A DNA stretch of 64,000 bases from NCBI GenBank assembly GCA_036924285.1, contig JAYKYS010000007.1:19530001-19594000 (forward strand), written 5' to 3'. Shown here in pieces: positions 12,003-22,804 of this stretch (within the stretch, counting starts at the first letter, position 1; every line of letters starts with the position of its first letter). The stretch is from Asterella californica (Eukaryota > Streptophyta > Marchantiopsida > Marchantiales > Aytoniaceae). Made by a program: the position numbers and the translations under genes. The notes beneath the pieces were generated by a model. That model was not told where the DNA came from and ran no database searches. It worked only from the letters and a program-made list of their open reading frames with translations.

Positions 12003-12320
12003 ATGGGGAATCCAGTTCGAATGACGAGGTGGAAGAAGAGACGTTTAGGAGTTCGAACAGAGACGGAGAAGCCCAAGTTGAGTATAGATGAGTTACGAAG
12101 CCGCATCTATAGCACTTGGGGTGCCCTCTTTACCCTATACGAAGAAGCTTCCGCGACCATTGGCACAGATTTGAAGAAAGCAGAGTTTAAAGCATCATTC
12201 ACTGTGGAGGCCACGAATGCTCCTGGTGAAGTAGAGTTGGATTTTTACAAGAGTGAGTTCAAGATGTCTGTTGTGATTAGTACAAACGATGGTGAGGAGG
12301 ATCATATCTTCGATAGTTAA
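12003..12320 (+). CDS. extra ORF 1 upstream of gag in element Y, unknown function
   Basis: Starts at the first ATG of a frame that is open from about 11880; ends with TAA at 12318-12320, giving 105 residues. The N-terminal part is very basic (Arg/Lys-rich), the C-terminal part acidic (ending DGEEDHIFDS). I recognise no domain. It lies in the untranslated leader between the tandem repeat and a second ORF. Extra ORFs before gag are known in some plant Ty3 groups (Tat/Ogre), but I see nothing that ties this ORF to those. It could also be an exon of a spliced leader protein, since the frame is open upstream of the ATG. Confidence 0.45.
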   Translation: MGNPVRMTRWKKRRLGVRTETEKPKLSIDELRSRIYSTWGALFTLYEEASATIGTDLKKAEFKASFTVEATNAPGEVELDFYKSEFKMSVVISTNDGEEDHIFDS

Positions 12321-12458
12321 ATTTAGATTAGATTTTATTTCGTGTATAGCATGTATAATACACGATTTCCAATATAAAGCTCGGAAGAGTTAAGAAAGTG
12401 ATGTTGAATTATTTTCCTCTATGATATTTTGTCCACTTAATGGTTGAGAAGGTGCAAC

Positions 12459-12935
12459 ATGAGTGGAAATTTAAAAGATTGGAAAGTTAGACTTAGAAAC
12501 CTTCCTCAAGGTTTAGATGTCATAGTAAGTGTCGGAGAAAGTTCGAGAGAGATTATCGTCGAGTTTGAAAACCCTAGTACTAAACCTCAAGTAGAATCTC
12601 CGAGGAGAAGAGTAGAAACCGACTTATGGTGTTATTTCTGTAGAGGGTTGGGACACAAAGTAGTGAATTGTCCAACTAGAATCAGAACCGAGAGAGCTAA
12701 AGGGAAGCGGGAGTTTACTGATTTAAGTCTTCGAGTGGGTCCATCGTCACCAGCGCCAATTCATCTTCTAGGCGAAGATCCTTGTCCAAGTTGTGGAGTG
12801 GGTGATCTATCCAGAGGACACAAGTGCGTAGAGGTGGCCGCCCTACTTACGTCAGTAGTCGAGAAGTTGGACGAGACTCAAAGAGCGGAGACGGAGAAGT
12901 TGTCGACTTCAAAAGAGGACTCAGCTGAGTTGTGA
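12459..12935 (+). CDS. extra ORF 2 upstream of gag in element Y, CCHC zinc-knuckle protein
   Basis: The first ATG of the frame is at 12459 and the stop is TGA at 12933-12935, giving 158 residues. At about residues 58-71 is a complete zinc knuckle of CX2CX4HX4C form (CYFCRGLGHKVVNC). A second Cys/His group follows (CPSCGVGDLSRGHKC). Such knuckles bind nucleic acid in gag nucleocapsids. Element Y has a separate nucleocapsid knuckle inside its gag-pol frame (14043), so this ORF is an additional, independent candidate RNA-binding protein. It is in a different frame from ORF 1 and from gag-pol. It might be a duplicated or captured nucleocapsid; the function is not known. Confidence 0.6.
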   Translation: MSGNLKDWKVRLRNLPQGLDVIVSVGESSREIIVEFENPSTKPQVESPRRRVETDLWCYFCRGLGHKVVNCPTRIRTERAKGKREFTDLSLRVGPSSPAPIHLLGEDPCPSCGVGDLSRGHKCVEVAALLTSVVEKLDETQRAETEKLSTSKEDSAEL

Positions 12936-13148
12936 TGGAGATCGTCATTCGGATGGTGGAGAAGGCGGTGATGCGACTCAGGCTCATGATTACCTTGGGA
13001 GAAGAGATGGCACAAGAGGTGTTGTTACAACCATTTTCTTTCATTTTACCTATGGTATATTATTCACGAATGGAATTGGTGATGTTCGTACTCTTTTAGC
13101 GAGTAGTTATTGCACGACGATTAGAAGAGTAGAAAGAGTAGTTACAAG

Positions 13149-16100
13149 ATGGGAAAGCTACCCGTGTTTCATGGGAAGGACAATGAAGATGTAGAACCAT
13201 TTGTTCGAGACTTCAAAAGAGGTTGCATCGGAAACAACGTGAGAAGGAAGGAAGAATGGGTGTTGTTACTGCCAGAGTTTTTAGAAGATTTTGCTCTTAC
13301 GTGGTATGAAGACCGAGTGAAGAGCCAGACACCTGGTGCAGTTGAAGACACATGAGAGACGTTGAGTAATGCACTCATCGAAGAATTTCTCCCAGAAGAG
13401 AGTTATGAGAAGCTCATGGTGGAGCTTACTCATTTGAGGCAACGGGACGACGAGAAAGTTCGGCAGTATGCCGAAAGGGTGGATAAGTTGGAGCAACGGT
13501 TTCGGACGGTCTTACGGAAGAGTGGAGACAATGTGGAGTTAACGATGGCGGGGATTGGATCAGTGTTGACCAAGAACTTGGTGGGAGGGTTGAGGCCTTC
13601 AATTCGAACCCAAGTGAGGTACGAGAAGCCAGCAACCAAAGCGGAGGCCATCAAGATAGCGACAAATATGGAAGAGAGTTTGGATGAAGGAGATATCATC
13701 CAACCTCATCATGCTGCTCTGGTGTCAACTCCGATTCCTGGTGTAGTCACAACGATCGCACCTGCACCATCACAATTGGTGATTGCTTCAACGTCAGCTC
13801 CTACTCCAACGGTGGTGTCAAGACCGGTTGTCCCAACAACGATGTCTACTGCCACCTCTGATTTTCATGCCGAGCTGAAGAGCATCACCGATACTCTTGC
13901 GGATCTCAAGATAAACATGGTACAGTTACGAGAATGGAGGAACAAAGGTGGAGGAGGAGGTCAAAGAGGTTACGACAACAATCCCAACCGAGGAAATCAA
14001 GGTAACTTTGGAGGCAACCAAGGTAACTTTGGAGGAATCACTTGTTGGACGTGTGGAGGTTCTCATTTCCAGCGAAATTGTCCTAACAACGGAGCAAGAG
14101 GTGCCGAAGCTATCAGAATGAATGTGGGTGGAGGAAATCCATCACAAGGACGAGACAAGGGGGTGGCTACTATCGATGTCGTACGAGATCCCATTTACGA
14201 GAAAGGAGAGAGTTCAAACTCTTCTCATGCACCGGTGGAGCTTTTAGCTCAAGAAAGGAAAAGAACTCGATTTTCTGATGAACCGATTTTCATGGAGGAG
14301 TCAGCAAGTAGAAGTACTCGTTCGAGTAATGTTTCGAGTACACCAAGGGAGCCAAGAAGGAAGCTGGGGATGGCGGATTTCACCATTTCATCTTCCCAAG
14401 CGGGATATGATGTGGTTGAAGATGTGGGTGCTCAGAAAGCCAACATCACGGTTGGACAACTGATCGCACTTAATCCCAGCTTACGAAGAGAACTCAGAGG
14501 AGGACTGAGTTCTAAGAGAAGCAAGAAGAAGAAACCCAAGAGCAAGACATCAAAGTCTGTGGGAGTTGGTGTGGTGGATGTGCATGCTTCAGAGGTATGC
14601 ACTAGGGCTTCAAAGATTGAAGTCCGGTTGAATGGTCACTACGTCTTTGACGTATTGGTGGATGGAGGATCGGCTGTCAATGCCATATCGGAGAGGTTGA
14701 TGAAGAAGTTGGGGATGGAACCAACTCGCCCGGCTAGCATTGTCGTGGGGATGGCTAACAAGCAACGGGTAAGACCTCTTGGTGTGTTAGAGAAGGTGGT
14801 CGTGTCTGTGATGGGAGTTCAAACGTTGATGTCCTTTCAAGTGTTGAAGGACTCTAGTTATGATTTGCTCCTAGGTAGGCCTTGGTTGAGAGCTGTGCGC
14901 ACCACTGATAGGTGGCACAAGGGATACTTACGGATTGGGCCTAGAGATCATAGAGTGATAGTTCCTCTCTCGGGTGTTGGAGTTGTGACTTCTGACTCTG
15001 ATAGACCCACTAGTGACTACTGGGAATCTGATACGGAGGATGATCAGAGTGTCTCAGAAGTAGATACCGGAGATTCTTACGATCAAGAATCCTCGTCTGA
15101 GGACGAAAGATTTGGTCGAGATGAATCATTACATCAGCTTAGTGCTATTGACTTGTTGCCTCGACCAGCAGTGGAGAAAGATCCTGACAAAGAAGAGTTG
15201 AGTGAGGCAGAGATTGTGAGAAGACTCTCTACCCTGAAGTTTGGTATCAATGTCACTCAAGAAGAGAAAAGTAGATTCCTAGATATATTTCGAAAATATA
15301 TCCATGTGTTTGCTTTCAGCTACAAAGATTTGAAGGAGGTGACTCTCGAGACTCATCGAATCGAATTGGAGGAGCACGCAAGACCAGTTCGACAGAAGCA
15401 GAGAAGGGTCAATCCCACAACGGCAATGATGGTCAAAGAGGAGATAGACAAGTTGAAGGAGGCGAGTTTCATCTATGAGGTGGAGAACTCAGAATGGGTT
15501 TCACCCATTGTGATTGTCAAGAAGAAGAATGGTAAGCTGCGAGTGTGCATAGACTATAAGAAGCTGAATGCAGTTACCAAGAAGGACTATTATCCTCTAC
15601 CATTTATAGATGAGATTTTGGAGGAAGTTGCCGGTCATGAGTGGTACAGCTTTGGTGATGGTTATAGTGGATACAACCAGATCAAGATAGCACAGGAGTA
15701 CCAGCAGTTGACTACTTTCACTACTCCTTGGGGAACATTTGCATTTCGAGTGATGCCATTCGGACTGTGTAATGCTCCGGCCACGTTTCAGAGGTTCATG
15801 AACAAGGTGTTCGAACCATTCATAGGAAAGTTTGTTCGTGATTTCATTGATGATTTCTGTGTGTACGGAAGAAAGGAGGACCACTTTGATCATGTGATCA
15901 AAGTTCTGCAGCGGTTGGAGCAAGCTAACGCTTCTCTGAATCCAGAGAAGTGCATCTTTGGCTGCGAAGAAGGTCTGCTGTTAGGGCACATCATTTCCAA
16001 GAATGGGATTGCGGTAGATCCTGAGAAGGTGAAGAAGATTGTGGATCTTCCATTTCCGATCAACTTGACAAAGTTGAGGCAGTTTCTTGGCATGGTTGGA

Positions 16101-18035
16101 TATTATCGTAGGTTTGTCTTTTCCTTCTCAAACAAAGCAATAGCTTTGACTATGTACATGAAGAAGGGAGTTGATTTTGACTTGATAGTGCATGATCAGA
16201 AGGCAAAGGAAGCATTTGAGGAGCTGAAAAAGGCATTGGTGACAGCTCCTATACTTGCTAAACCTGAGTGGAGTAAAGCATTTATTCTGTATACGGATGC
16301 CTCCAATGTAGCAATTGGATGTACATTAAGTCAGCTAGATGGAGATGGGCATGATCATCCTATAGCTTATGCTAGTAGGCAGATGGTTCCAGCGGAGAAG
16401 AATTACTCCGTGACTGAACGAGAAGGATTAGCGGTGATCTTTGGATTGAAGAAATTCCGACATTACTTGCTAGGAGGGAAATTTTCCATAGTCACAGATC
16501 ACAAGGGTTTAAAGTATATCTTTAATAAGCCTAATGCCGAAGGTCGTATTGCTCGTTGGAAGATCCTTCTAACAGAATATGATTATGTGATCGAAGATAG
16601 ACCAGGGAAGAAGCATGCAAATGCTGATCTTTTGTCAAGGGCTTATGATGATGAGGGAGAAGAACCGTTTGATGATTCATTTCCAGACGAGCATCTGATG
16701 ACCATCACAAGCATCGAGGAGATACCGGACGAGTACAAGGAAATCTGGAGTTTCCTTGCAGATGGCTCTTTTCCAGAAGGTATGCATACCCGAGAACGTA
16801 ACGCGTTAATCAAGAGATGCAAACCCTACACCATGGTGGAGGGAATTCTATTTCATCAAGGAGCAGATGGGTTACTAAGGAGAGCAGTTGGTCAGAAGGA
16901 GGCATTCAAGCTAATGCACGAGTTTCACGACGGAACTGTTTGCGGAGGTCACTTTGCTGGTAAGATAACAGCCTTCAAGATTTTGGATGCGGGTTATCAC
17001 TGGAGAGGGATTTTCAAAGAGTGTTTAGACTATTGCAAAACTTGTGACGTATGTCAAGCATTTGCTCTAAAGTCTACTAGAACACCTCCGTTAAGATCAA
17101 TTCCAGTATTAGGGCCGTTTGAGAAATGGGGTATTGACTTTGTAGGTCCTCTTAATAAGACACCTCGAGGCAATAGATACATTGTAGTCGCCACTGACTA
17201 TTGTACCAAGTGGGTAGAGGCTAGACCTTTGAGAGAGACCAATGAAACAGAAGTCGGTAGATTCCTATGGGAGAGGATCATCACGAGATTTGGATGTCCG
17301 TTAGAGTTGGTCTCAGATAGAGGAGGAGAGTTTGTAGGGAGCATGACTACTGCTATGCTACAACACTTTTCTATCAAGCCACGAGTAACGACCTCATACA
17401 AACCAAATGCTAATGGTCTTGCGGAGAAGACCAATCTTACACTTTGTTTGATGCTCGCCAAAGATGCTGGTGTTGAAACTGCGAAACATACTTGGGATAA
17501 GAGACTACATGCCATCTTATGGGAGTACCGAACGACAACAAAGACTTCTACTGGGTACTCCCCATTTCGACTGGTTTATGGAGTGGAGTCCAAGTTGCCG
17601 ATCCAATTTGAATTGGATACTTTTCAAACTATTCAACGAAAGTTGAAGAGGTCGAGAGGAGAAGACGTGGTCAGATCAAGAAGAGAGCAACTCATGGAGT
17701 TGGAAGAGACCCGAGCGGTAGCAATGATCCGGATGGAACGAGCTCAGGCGTATCAAAAGAAGAGTTACGACAAACGGTTGGGCAAGAGGGAAGTAAAACC
17801 TTTTCAAGTCGGAGATTGGGTTATGTTGTATGATGCTATCCGATTCAAGAGGGCTAGGAAGAAGTTTCTTCCAAGATATTTTGGTCCTTTTGTTATAGAT
17901 AAGGTGTGGAGCAACTTCACATATGACCTTCAGGAGCTGGGAGGAAGGAGATTCGATCGGGTCAACCATGACAAGTTGAAGTTGTTTCATCAACGGAAGT
18001 TCTCTCTTCACTCCGAGGACGGAGCGAAAATTTAG
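13149..18035 (+). pseudogene. gag-pol polyprotein of element Y with one in-frame TGA
   Basis: One frame of 1629 codons runs from ATG 13149 to TAG 18033-18035, broken only by TGA at 13353 (codon 69). Domains in order: a gag capsid-type region (1 to about 170); a nucleocapsid knuckle CX2CX3HX4C at 299-311; a retropepsin site D-G-G-S at 505; reverse transcriptase with an F-I-D-D box at 899-902; an RNase H first Asp at 1050 (YTDAS); an integrase HHCC region (about 1255-1302); and a D,D35E core with Asp 1330, Asp 1390 and Glu 1426. A GPY/F-like C-terminal region follows and no chromodomain. The enzymes would process gag, copy the RNA and insert the DNA. The stop differs by one base from a Trp codon. 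Everything downstream of it is open, so the break is recent, or it is read through. Confidence 0.92.
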
Positions 18036-18038
18036 TCC

Positions 18039-18048
18039 GGGGGTAAAA
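18039..18048 (+). other. polypurine tract of element Y
   Basis: GGGGGTAAAA directly precedes the TGTAA start of the 3' LTR, four bases after the gag-pol stop codon. This is the standard position for plus-strand DNA priming. The single T makes it slightly impure. Confidence 0.75.
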
Positions 18049-18962
18049 TGTAACGACCTATGTTACACATAAGAAGTTTGTCTATTAGTAAGGTGTTTAG
18101 TTATAACTAAGTGTTGAGAATGTTTATTGGCTGCCAAAGTACTTTAAGGATGTATCAAGTTAGTCATGACTAGCTAAAAGTTAGTTATGGTTAAACTTAG
18201 CTGTACTTTTGGCAGAATTCAGATATTTGCTAAAGAGTGAGCACTACTATCTTGTCATCTTGTCTAAAAGGTAGAAAGGAGGTGGAAAGTATCCCTTATC
18301 TCCTTTTTGACTTGATATTAGTGGTTGGATTAAAGTTGTGGACTTTGTGGGCATTAAAAACAAGAAGAGATTCCACATGTTTCCTTTTTAGTGGGTCCTA
18401 GTGTAGAGGGGGGTGGAAATTCGAGATTCCTTGAGAATATTCCAGAATCCTTCTAGAAGTTGTTGACTTTGAAGGAATAAGCCATGTGAAAAGGTAAAAA
18501 GCCCATGTGATTAATGCTTTTACCTTAAGTAATATCTTAGTAAAACCCGGTAAAAGTAGTTACGGCTGAGTTACCGGGGGTACCAAAGTAAAAACCTAGA
18601 ATGTATAAATAGAGGAGTAGAGAAGAGCTCCTCATCCTTGTTTTCACATCGTCGTAATGACAACTTGAGTAATATAGAGAGTGTGGGATATTTTTAGCAT
18701 GTGAGAACTTGAGAGACGTCGTTAGAATGGAGGATTTTAGTGGATGAGATTATGGAGATTTTAGTTGATAAGTTTGTGGGTGTATGAATGAGAGTGAACT
18801 TAGCATTTTTCCCTTCAAGATTCATGGTGTGCTTCCATCAAAGCCATCAGAGGTGACCCCTGAGTGAGAGACAGGCCCGACAGTTGCAGATTCGTGGATG
18901 ACGATCGTGGAGGTTGAGAGATCGGGGGGGTAGTTGATCGTTAGGACCGCGGAGGGTTTACA
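18049..18962 (+). repeat. 3' LTR of element Y
   Basis: 914 bp. By eye it is base-for-base the same as 10201-11115 except for a G-run of six at 18408-18413. It is followed by GAGC (18963-18966), the repeat of the four bases before the 5' LTR. Confidence 0.95.
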
Positions 18963-19899
18963 GAGCTCATCTACCAAAGCTGATAAACTTGCTCAATGAG
19001 AAGATTAGGATGAGTATTTTGGAACCATCTGTAGCTCCTTACTCTAGTAGATGGTTTACTGTTCTGAAGAAGAGTGGAGCCTTGAGATTCATTCAAGATA
19101 TGCAGCTAGTTAACAAAGTGACTATCAAGAATATGGGTATATGATCTGTTGTAGACGAGTTTGCAAGGACTTTTGCTGGCCGTGCTATCTATTCAATGAG
19201 AGATTTGTATTCAGGGTATGATCAGTTCTAATTATCTTTTGTGAGTAGAGACTTGATTACAATAAGGACACATTTAAGGTTACTAAGGATGTGTACCTTG
19301 CCACAAGGTGCTACCAATTTTGTAGCACATATGAATAATAATATGAACAAAGTTTTGAGAGATTTCATTCCTGAAAAAACTATGCCATTCCTTGATGATG
19401 TGCCGATCAAAAGATGTGCTGAGAAGGAAAAGAATGAGGTAATGGATCAAAGGGGGTGTCGTAAGTTTATTGTAGATCACATAGCTGACTGTGATAAGAC
19501 ATTGAGTTGACTGGAGGAGGTTCATTTGACTTTATCAAGAGCAAAGTCTGTATTTGGAGAACATGAAGTGTTAATTGTAGGGCACTTATGTGGATCTTAT
19601 GGTCGGAAACTTTGTCCAAACAAGGTTGATGTCATTCAAAGGATAAAAGAGACATGTGGATCAGTTACTGAGGTGAGAAGATTTCTAGGTGCATGTGTGT
19701 TTTACCATATATGAAATCCACCCTTTGCACATGTAGCAGATCCGTTGTACAAGTTGCTGAGGACGGGACAAAGATTTCAGTGGCAAGAGGAGCAAAGCAA
19801 GTCCATGAAGAAGTTGAAGGATCTTTTGTCTTCACCACCAATTCTACGGGAGGTAACATATGAGTTGGGCAGATATGTTATCCTTATTGTTGATAAAGA
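18963..19899 (+). pseudogene. reverse transcriptase remnant of element A (right part)
   Basis: This continues element A after the insertion. Recognisable pieces are a palm/finger block (RWFTVLKKSGALRFIQDMQ, about 19045-19105), a block ending LRMCTLPQGATNF (about 19285-19320), an F-L-D-D box at about 19390, and a LIVGHLCGSYGRK block (about 19570-19610). A thumb/RNase H transition follows, with the phrase EVRRFLGAC. Stops at about 19141, 19228 and 19508 and frame changes show decay. The piece 18963-19570 is matched by the reverse-strand relative at 42069-42674. Confidence 0.8.
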
Positions 19900-20089
19900 G
19901 ATAAAGGGATAAAGGGGTAAAGTCTTTATCATGTCTGTTTTTATCTCTTCAAGGGACATCAGAATGTCTTTTATGGGTAACCACTGCGTACTTGAACCAG
20001 ATTCACATAACATCAACTTTTTTGTAGCACCTCCAACCGAGAGCAGAAGGGTTCGAACCCTAGACCTTTCGCTTAGAGGTCTGGAACTC
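19900..20089 (-). mobile_element. possible tRNA-derived SINE fragment inside element A
   Basis: About 190 bases break the RNase H-type reading between VILIVD (ends 19899) and the block that resumes near 20092. Read on the minus strand, the segment starts with an arm-like stem (AGACC...GGTCT) followed directly by GGTTCGAACCC. That combination resembles a tRNA anticodon arm plus T-arm, the latter being the polymerase III B box. No A box is visible, so it would be 5'-truncated. The other end has AGATAAAGGGATAAAGGGG-like repeats. The alternative is a local rearrangement. No target duplication was identified. Confidence 0.4.
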
Positions 20090-21271
20090 AAATGGAATAT
20101 TTGATAGGAGCACCTGTGGTTATGGAGACATATTGTTTACCTCTCTTGGGAATGATCACTAGCTGTACAACTCCAGATATTGTTATGTTGAGGTGGATAG
20201 CATATATAAAGTCCTTGAATCTAGAGTTTAGACATATTTCAGGGAGATACAATCTTGTGGCAGATATGTTATCAAGGGCTAGGTATTACAACGAGAAGGA
20301 AATGATATCTAAGGATGGGAACAGAGTTCTATTCTAGTGTTCTTGCTAGAAAGGATATAAGCTATTTTGCAGCTCCACTGAAGCTATTTGAGGAACTATG
20401 TATGATGGAGAGTGGTTGGATCTTGGACGCTATTTGAGTTCGTTGGATAGGCAAGAAGACTGGTGATGCAGATTTCAAGAGGATCCGTAGAATAGCTTAT
20501 GCTTAATTTTTACATGAACGACATCTATGAAAGCGCCCTAAGCTACAAGGAGGTATACCACAAAGTGTGGTATGTGACTTGGAATTGTAGCAGCAGCTGA
20601 TCAAGGAGTTCTATGAGAGTCTATGGGCTGGTCACTGAAGAGTTTGGACTACATTTGTCAAGATGAAGGAGAAGCACTGGTGGAAGGGTGTAGTACAATT
20701 TGTTTCATCATGTATACCTTGTCAGATGTATTCCAATATACGTCATTGTGAAGGATTGCATCCTACTTATCCTCTAGCCATTCATTACAAATGGGTAGTT
20801 GATCTTGTAACTATGTCATTTGGGCTTAGACAAATGAGGTATCTAGTCTTGGCTAGAGAAGATCTATCTAACCAAGTTGAAGGCCGTGCCTTGAGGACAA
20901 AGATCACTGCTAGTGTCTGTCGTTTTCTACTTGAAGATGTTATTTGTAGGTATGGATGTGTGGGAAAGATCACTGTAGATAGGGGTGAGCTGGATTCACA
21001 AGAAGCAGTTGAGTTCTTCAAGCGGTTGGGAATCATAATGCATAGATTACGACCCAAACTAGTTAAGGAAGGTGATTGGATGTATGTCTATGATAGTAGT
21101 CTTGATAATCAGCATAGCACTATAAGAAAGTTTTCCAAGAGATGATTTGGACCTTATGTGGTGTTAGAAGTTCATGATAATGTCACATGCTCCTTGAGAG
21201 AATTAGATGGTGCAATGCTCAAGATACCAGTTGCAAGGAAGAGGATCAAGCTCTTCAGAAGGAGAGGGGAG
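20090..21271 (+). pseudogene. RNase H end and integrase remnant of element A
   Basis: 20092-20337 keeps a late RNase H region (MLRWIAYIKSLN, then a DMLSRAR phrase). 20660-21060 has integrase sequence with a zinc-finger-like CIPCQ and a catalytic-core phrase ITVDRGELDSQEAVEFFKR containing the second Asp. At about 21050 the reading jumps directly to a C-terminal block (KEGDWMYVYD, then FGPYVVLEVHDN, broken by a TGA). The catalytic Glu region expected between them is absent, so an internal deletion is likely. A purine-rich stretch (AGAAGGAGAGGGGAG, about 21257) sits just before the 3' LTR and could be its polypurine tract. Confidence 0.75.
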
Positions 21272-22139
21272 TTAGCTCATATTACTTCTACTCCTTTATG
21301 CATATGTTTGACACCTTTGCATATGATGTTAACACTATTATGTTATATATTTTGAGTCTTAATAGATTGATAGTATGTTATTTATCTTGTTCAAGCATTC
21401 GTACGCTTGTGCAAGTGATTTCATACTTATCTATGTTGTTCAAAGTACATAACTTTAAGTTTATCATCTTGATAGAGTTAAGCTCATGGGTTATATTTAC
21501 ATGTCACCCATGCATGCTTCTAGCTTGTTTAAGTTATCTTTTAGAGTTACATGTCATTTTACATGTCTTCGCATGTAGTTTAAGATTTACGTTGATACTT
21601 TAGAGGCTTGATATGTAACCTATGTGAGAAATTAAGTTACCACGTGGATTGGGGCATAAAAGGATAAGGAAGTGAAGCTATGAACTCCCAAGGTATATGT
21701 TTGTCTTTTGTGAAACTCTAAACTTGGAAGCAAAAGTCTTAAGGGGAGTTCGAGTCTTTGGGAAGGACATTCAAAAATCTGAGAACATAGGGTGAGAGAG
21801 CTCATTGTGCCAATGGCTGTTAGTGTCAATTTCGATTTGGAGCAATAAAGAAAGAGTTATGCCAAATGGAAGTTCGGATTGGGTCGGAATTGCATCACAA
21901 TTGTTGATTTTGAGATTTTTGGTGTCAATTGCAAGCAATATAGTGATAATCACAATCGTTTCAAACCTTCGTGATTTGAAACGATTGTCAACAGGGCTAC
22001 GACTGTCAAAGTTTCATGTCATTTGAGTGAGTGAGTAATTCAAGACGATCGCTGAAGAAGAAGGGGTCTGAAACGCTCTCAATCTGGAGTAGCAACTTCA
22101 GAGCTCGAGATCTAGAGAACCGTGTAAACCAGCAAGTCA
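21272..22139 (+). repeat. 3' LTR of element A, truncated
   Basis: Same-strand repeat of about 5730-6590 with scattered substitutions and small indels, including a short local duplication of a GAAACGATTGTCA-like segment near 21955-21995. It stops at about 22139, where copia-type coding sequence begins abruptly, so about 0.5 kb of its 3' part is missing compared with the 5' LTR. Confidence 0.75.
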
Positions 22140-22804
22140 GATGGTTGGGATTCTTATCTACTTGACGATCACCAGAGCAGACTTGAGCTATGCTGTCAGT
22201 CTGATGAGTCAATTCATGCAATCACCACGGAGATCACATTTGGAGGCTGTCAAGCGGATCCTTTGTTACGTGAAGTTCTCAATGCAATACGGACTTCACT
22301 ATCGATACGGTGGACCATTGTTGTTATATGACTACATTGATGCTGATTGGACAGGGAGTGACGACAAGAGATCCACGTCAGATTACGCTTTTGGACTTGG
22401 AAGCGTTGCTATAAGCTGGGCTTCTAAGAAGTAATCTCTGGTTGCTTTGTCATCCACAGAAGCAGAGTACCAAAGAGCAACAAATGCAAAATGTGAATAA
22501 TTTAGCTTCGATGTCTGCGATCTGATATTGGTGTGGAGTGTATAGATCCTGTTGTTGTACATACATACAACATTAGCAACATGAAGTTAGCTACTAATCA
22601 AGTTTTTCATGCTGGGACGAAGCACATTGAGGTGCACTATCATTTCATTAAAGAGAAGGTCTTTGCAAGAGAGATTGAACTCAGTTATGTGAGCACCGGA
22701 GATCAGGTTGCCGATATCTTCACTAAGACATTACCTAGAGATAAGTTTGATGCTTTCAAACATTATCTAGGAGTACAGAATGTAGAGTCAAGCTTGAAGG
22801 GGAG
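22140..22804 (+). pseudogene. 3' end of a copia (Ty1-type) polyprotein: RNase H region
   Basis: The pieces are those of a copia RNase H C-terminus. TRADLSYAVSLMSQFMQSP lies near 22170-22230, DADWTGSDDKRSTSDY near 22340-22390 and LSSTEAEYQ near 22450. A later block contains TKHIEVHYHFIKEKV and QVADIFTKTLP (about 22620-22740). A TAA at about 22432 and a frame change near 22500 break it. The 5' side is truncated against the LTR of element A. In copia elements RNase H is the last domain and is followed by the 3' LTR, which is the order seen here. Confidence 0.9.

Larger units (their letters stand above)
10201..18962 (+). mobile_element. element Y: young full-length Ty3-type LTR retrotransposon
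   Basis: An 8762-bp element runs from TGTAA at 10201 to TTACA ending at 18962. It has 914-915 bp LTRs that look identical except for one G, a primer-binding site, extra 5' ORFs, gag-pol in the order Gag-PR-RT-RNaseH-IN, and a polypurine tract. It sits inside element A and is flanked by GAGC at 10197-10200 and 18963-18966. The order with integrase last identifies a Ty3 type. No chromodomain follows the integrase, so it is not a typical chromovirus. The lack of LTR divergence implies a recent insertion. One in-frame stop in gag (13353) would block a full polyprotein. Confidence 0.93.

Noticed and set aside
13362..18035. A separate polyprotein starting at 13362
   Set aside because: The codon there is TTG, not ATG, and the frame is continuous with the ATG at 13149 apart from the TGA at 13353, so it is one gag-pol frame with a stop.
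20035..20085. A tRNA gene at the GGTTCGAACCC motif
   Set aside because: No acceptor stem or D-arm can be formed; only anticodon-arm-like and T-arm-like parts are present.
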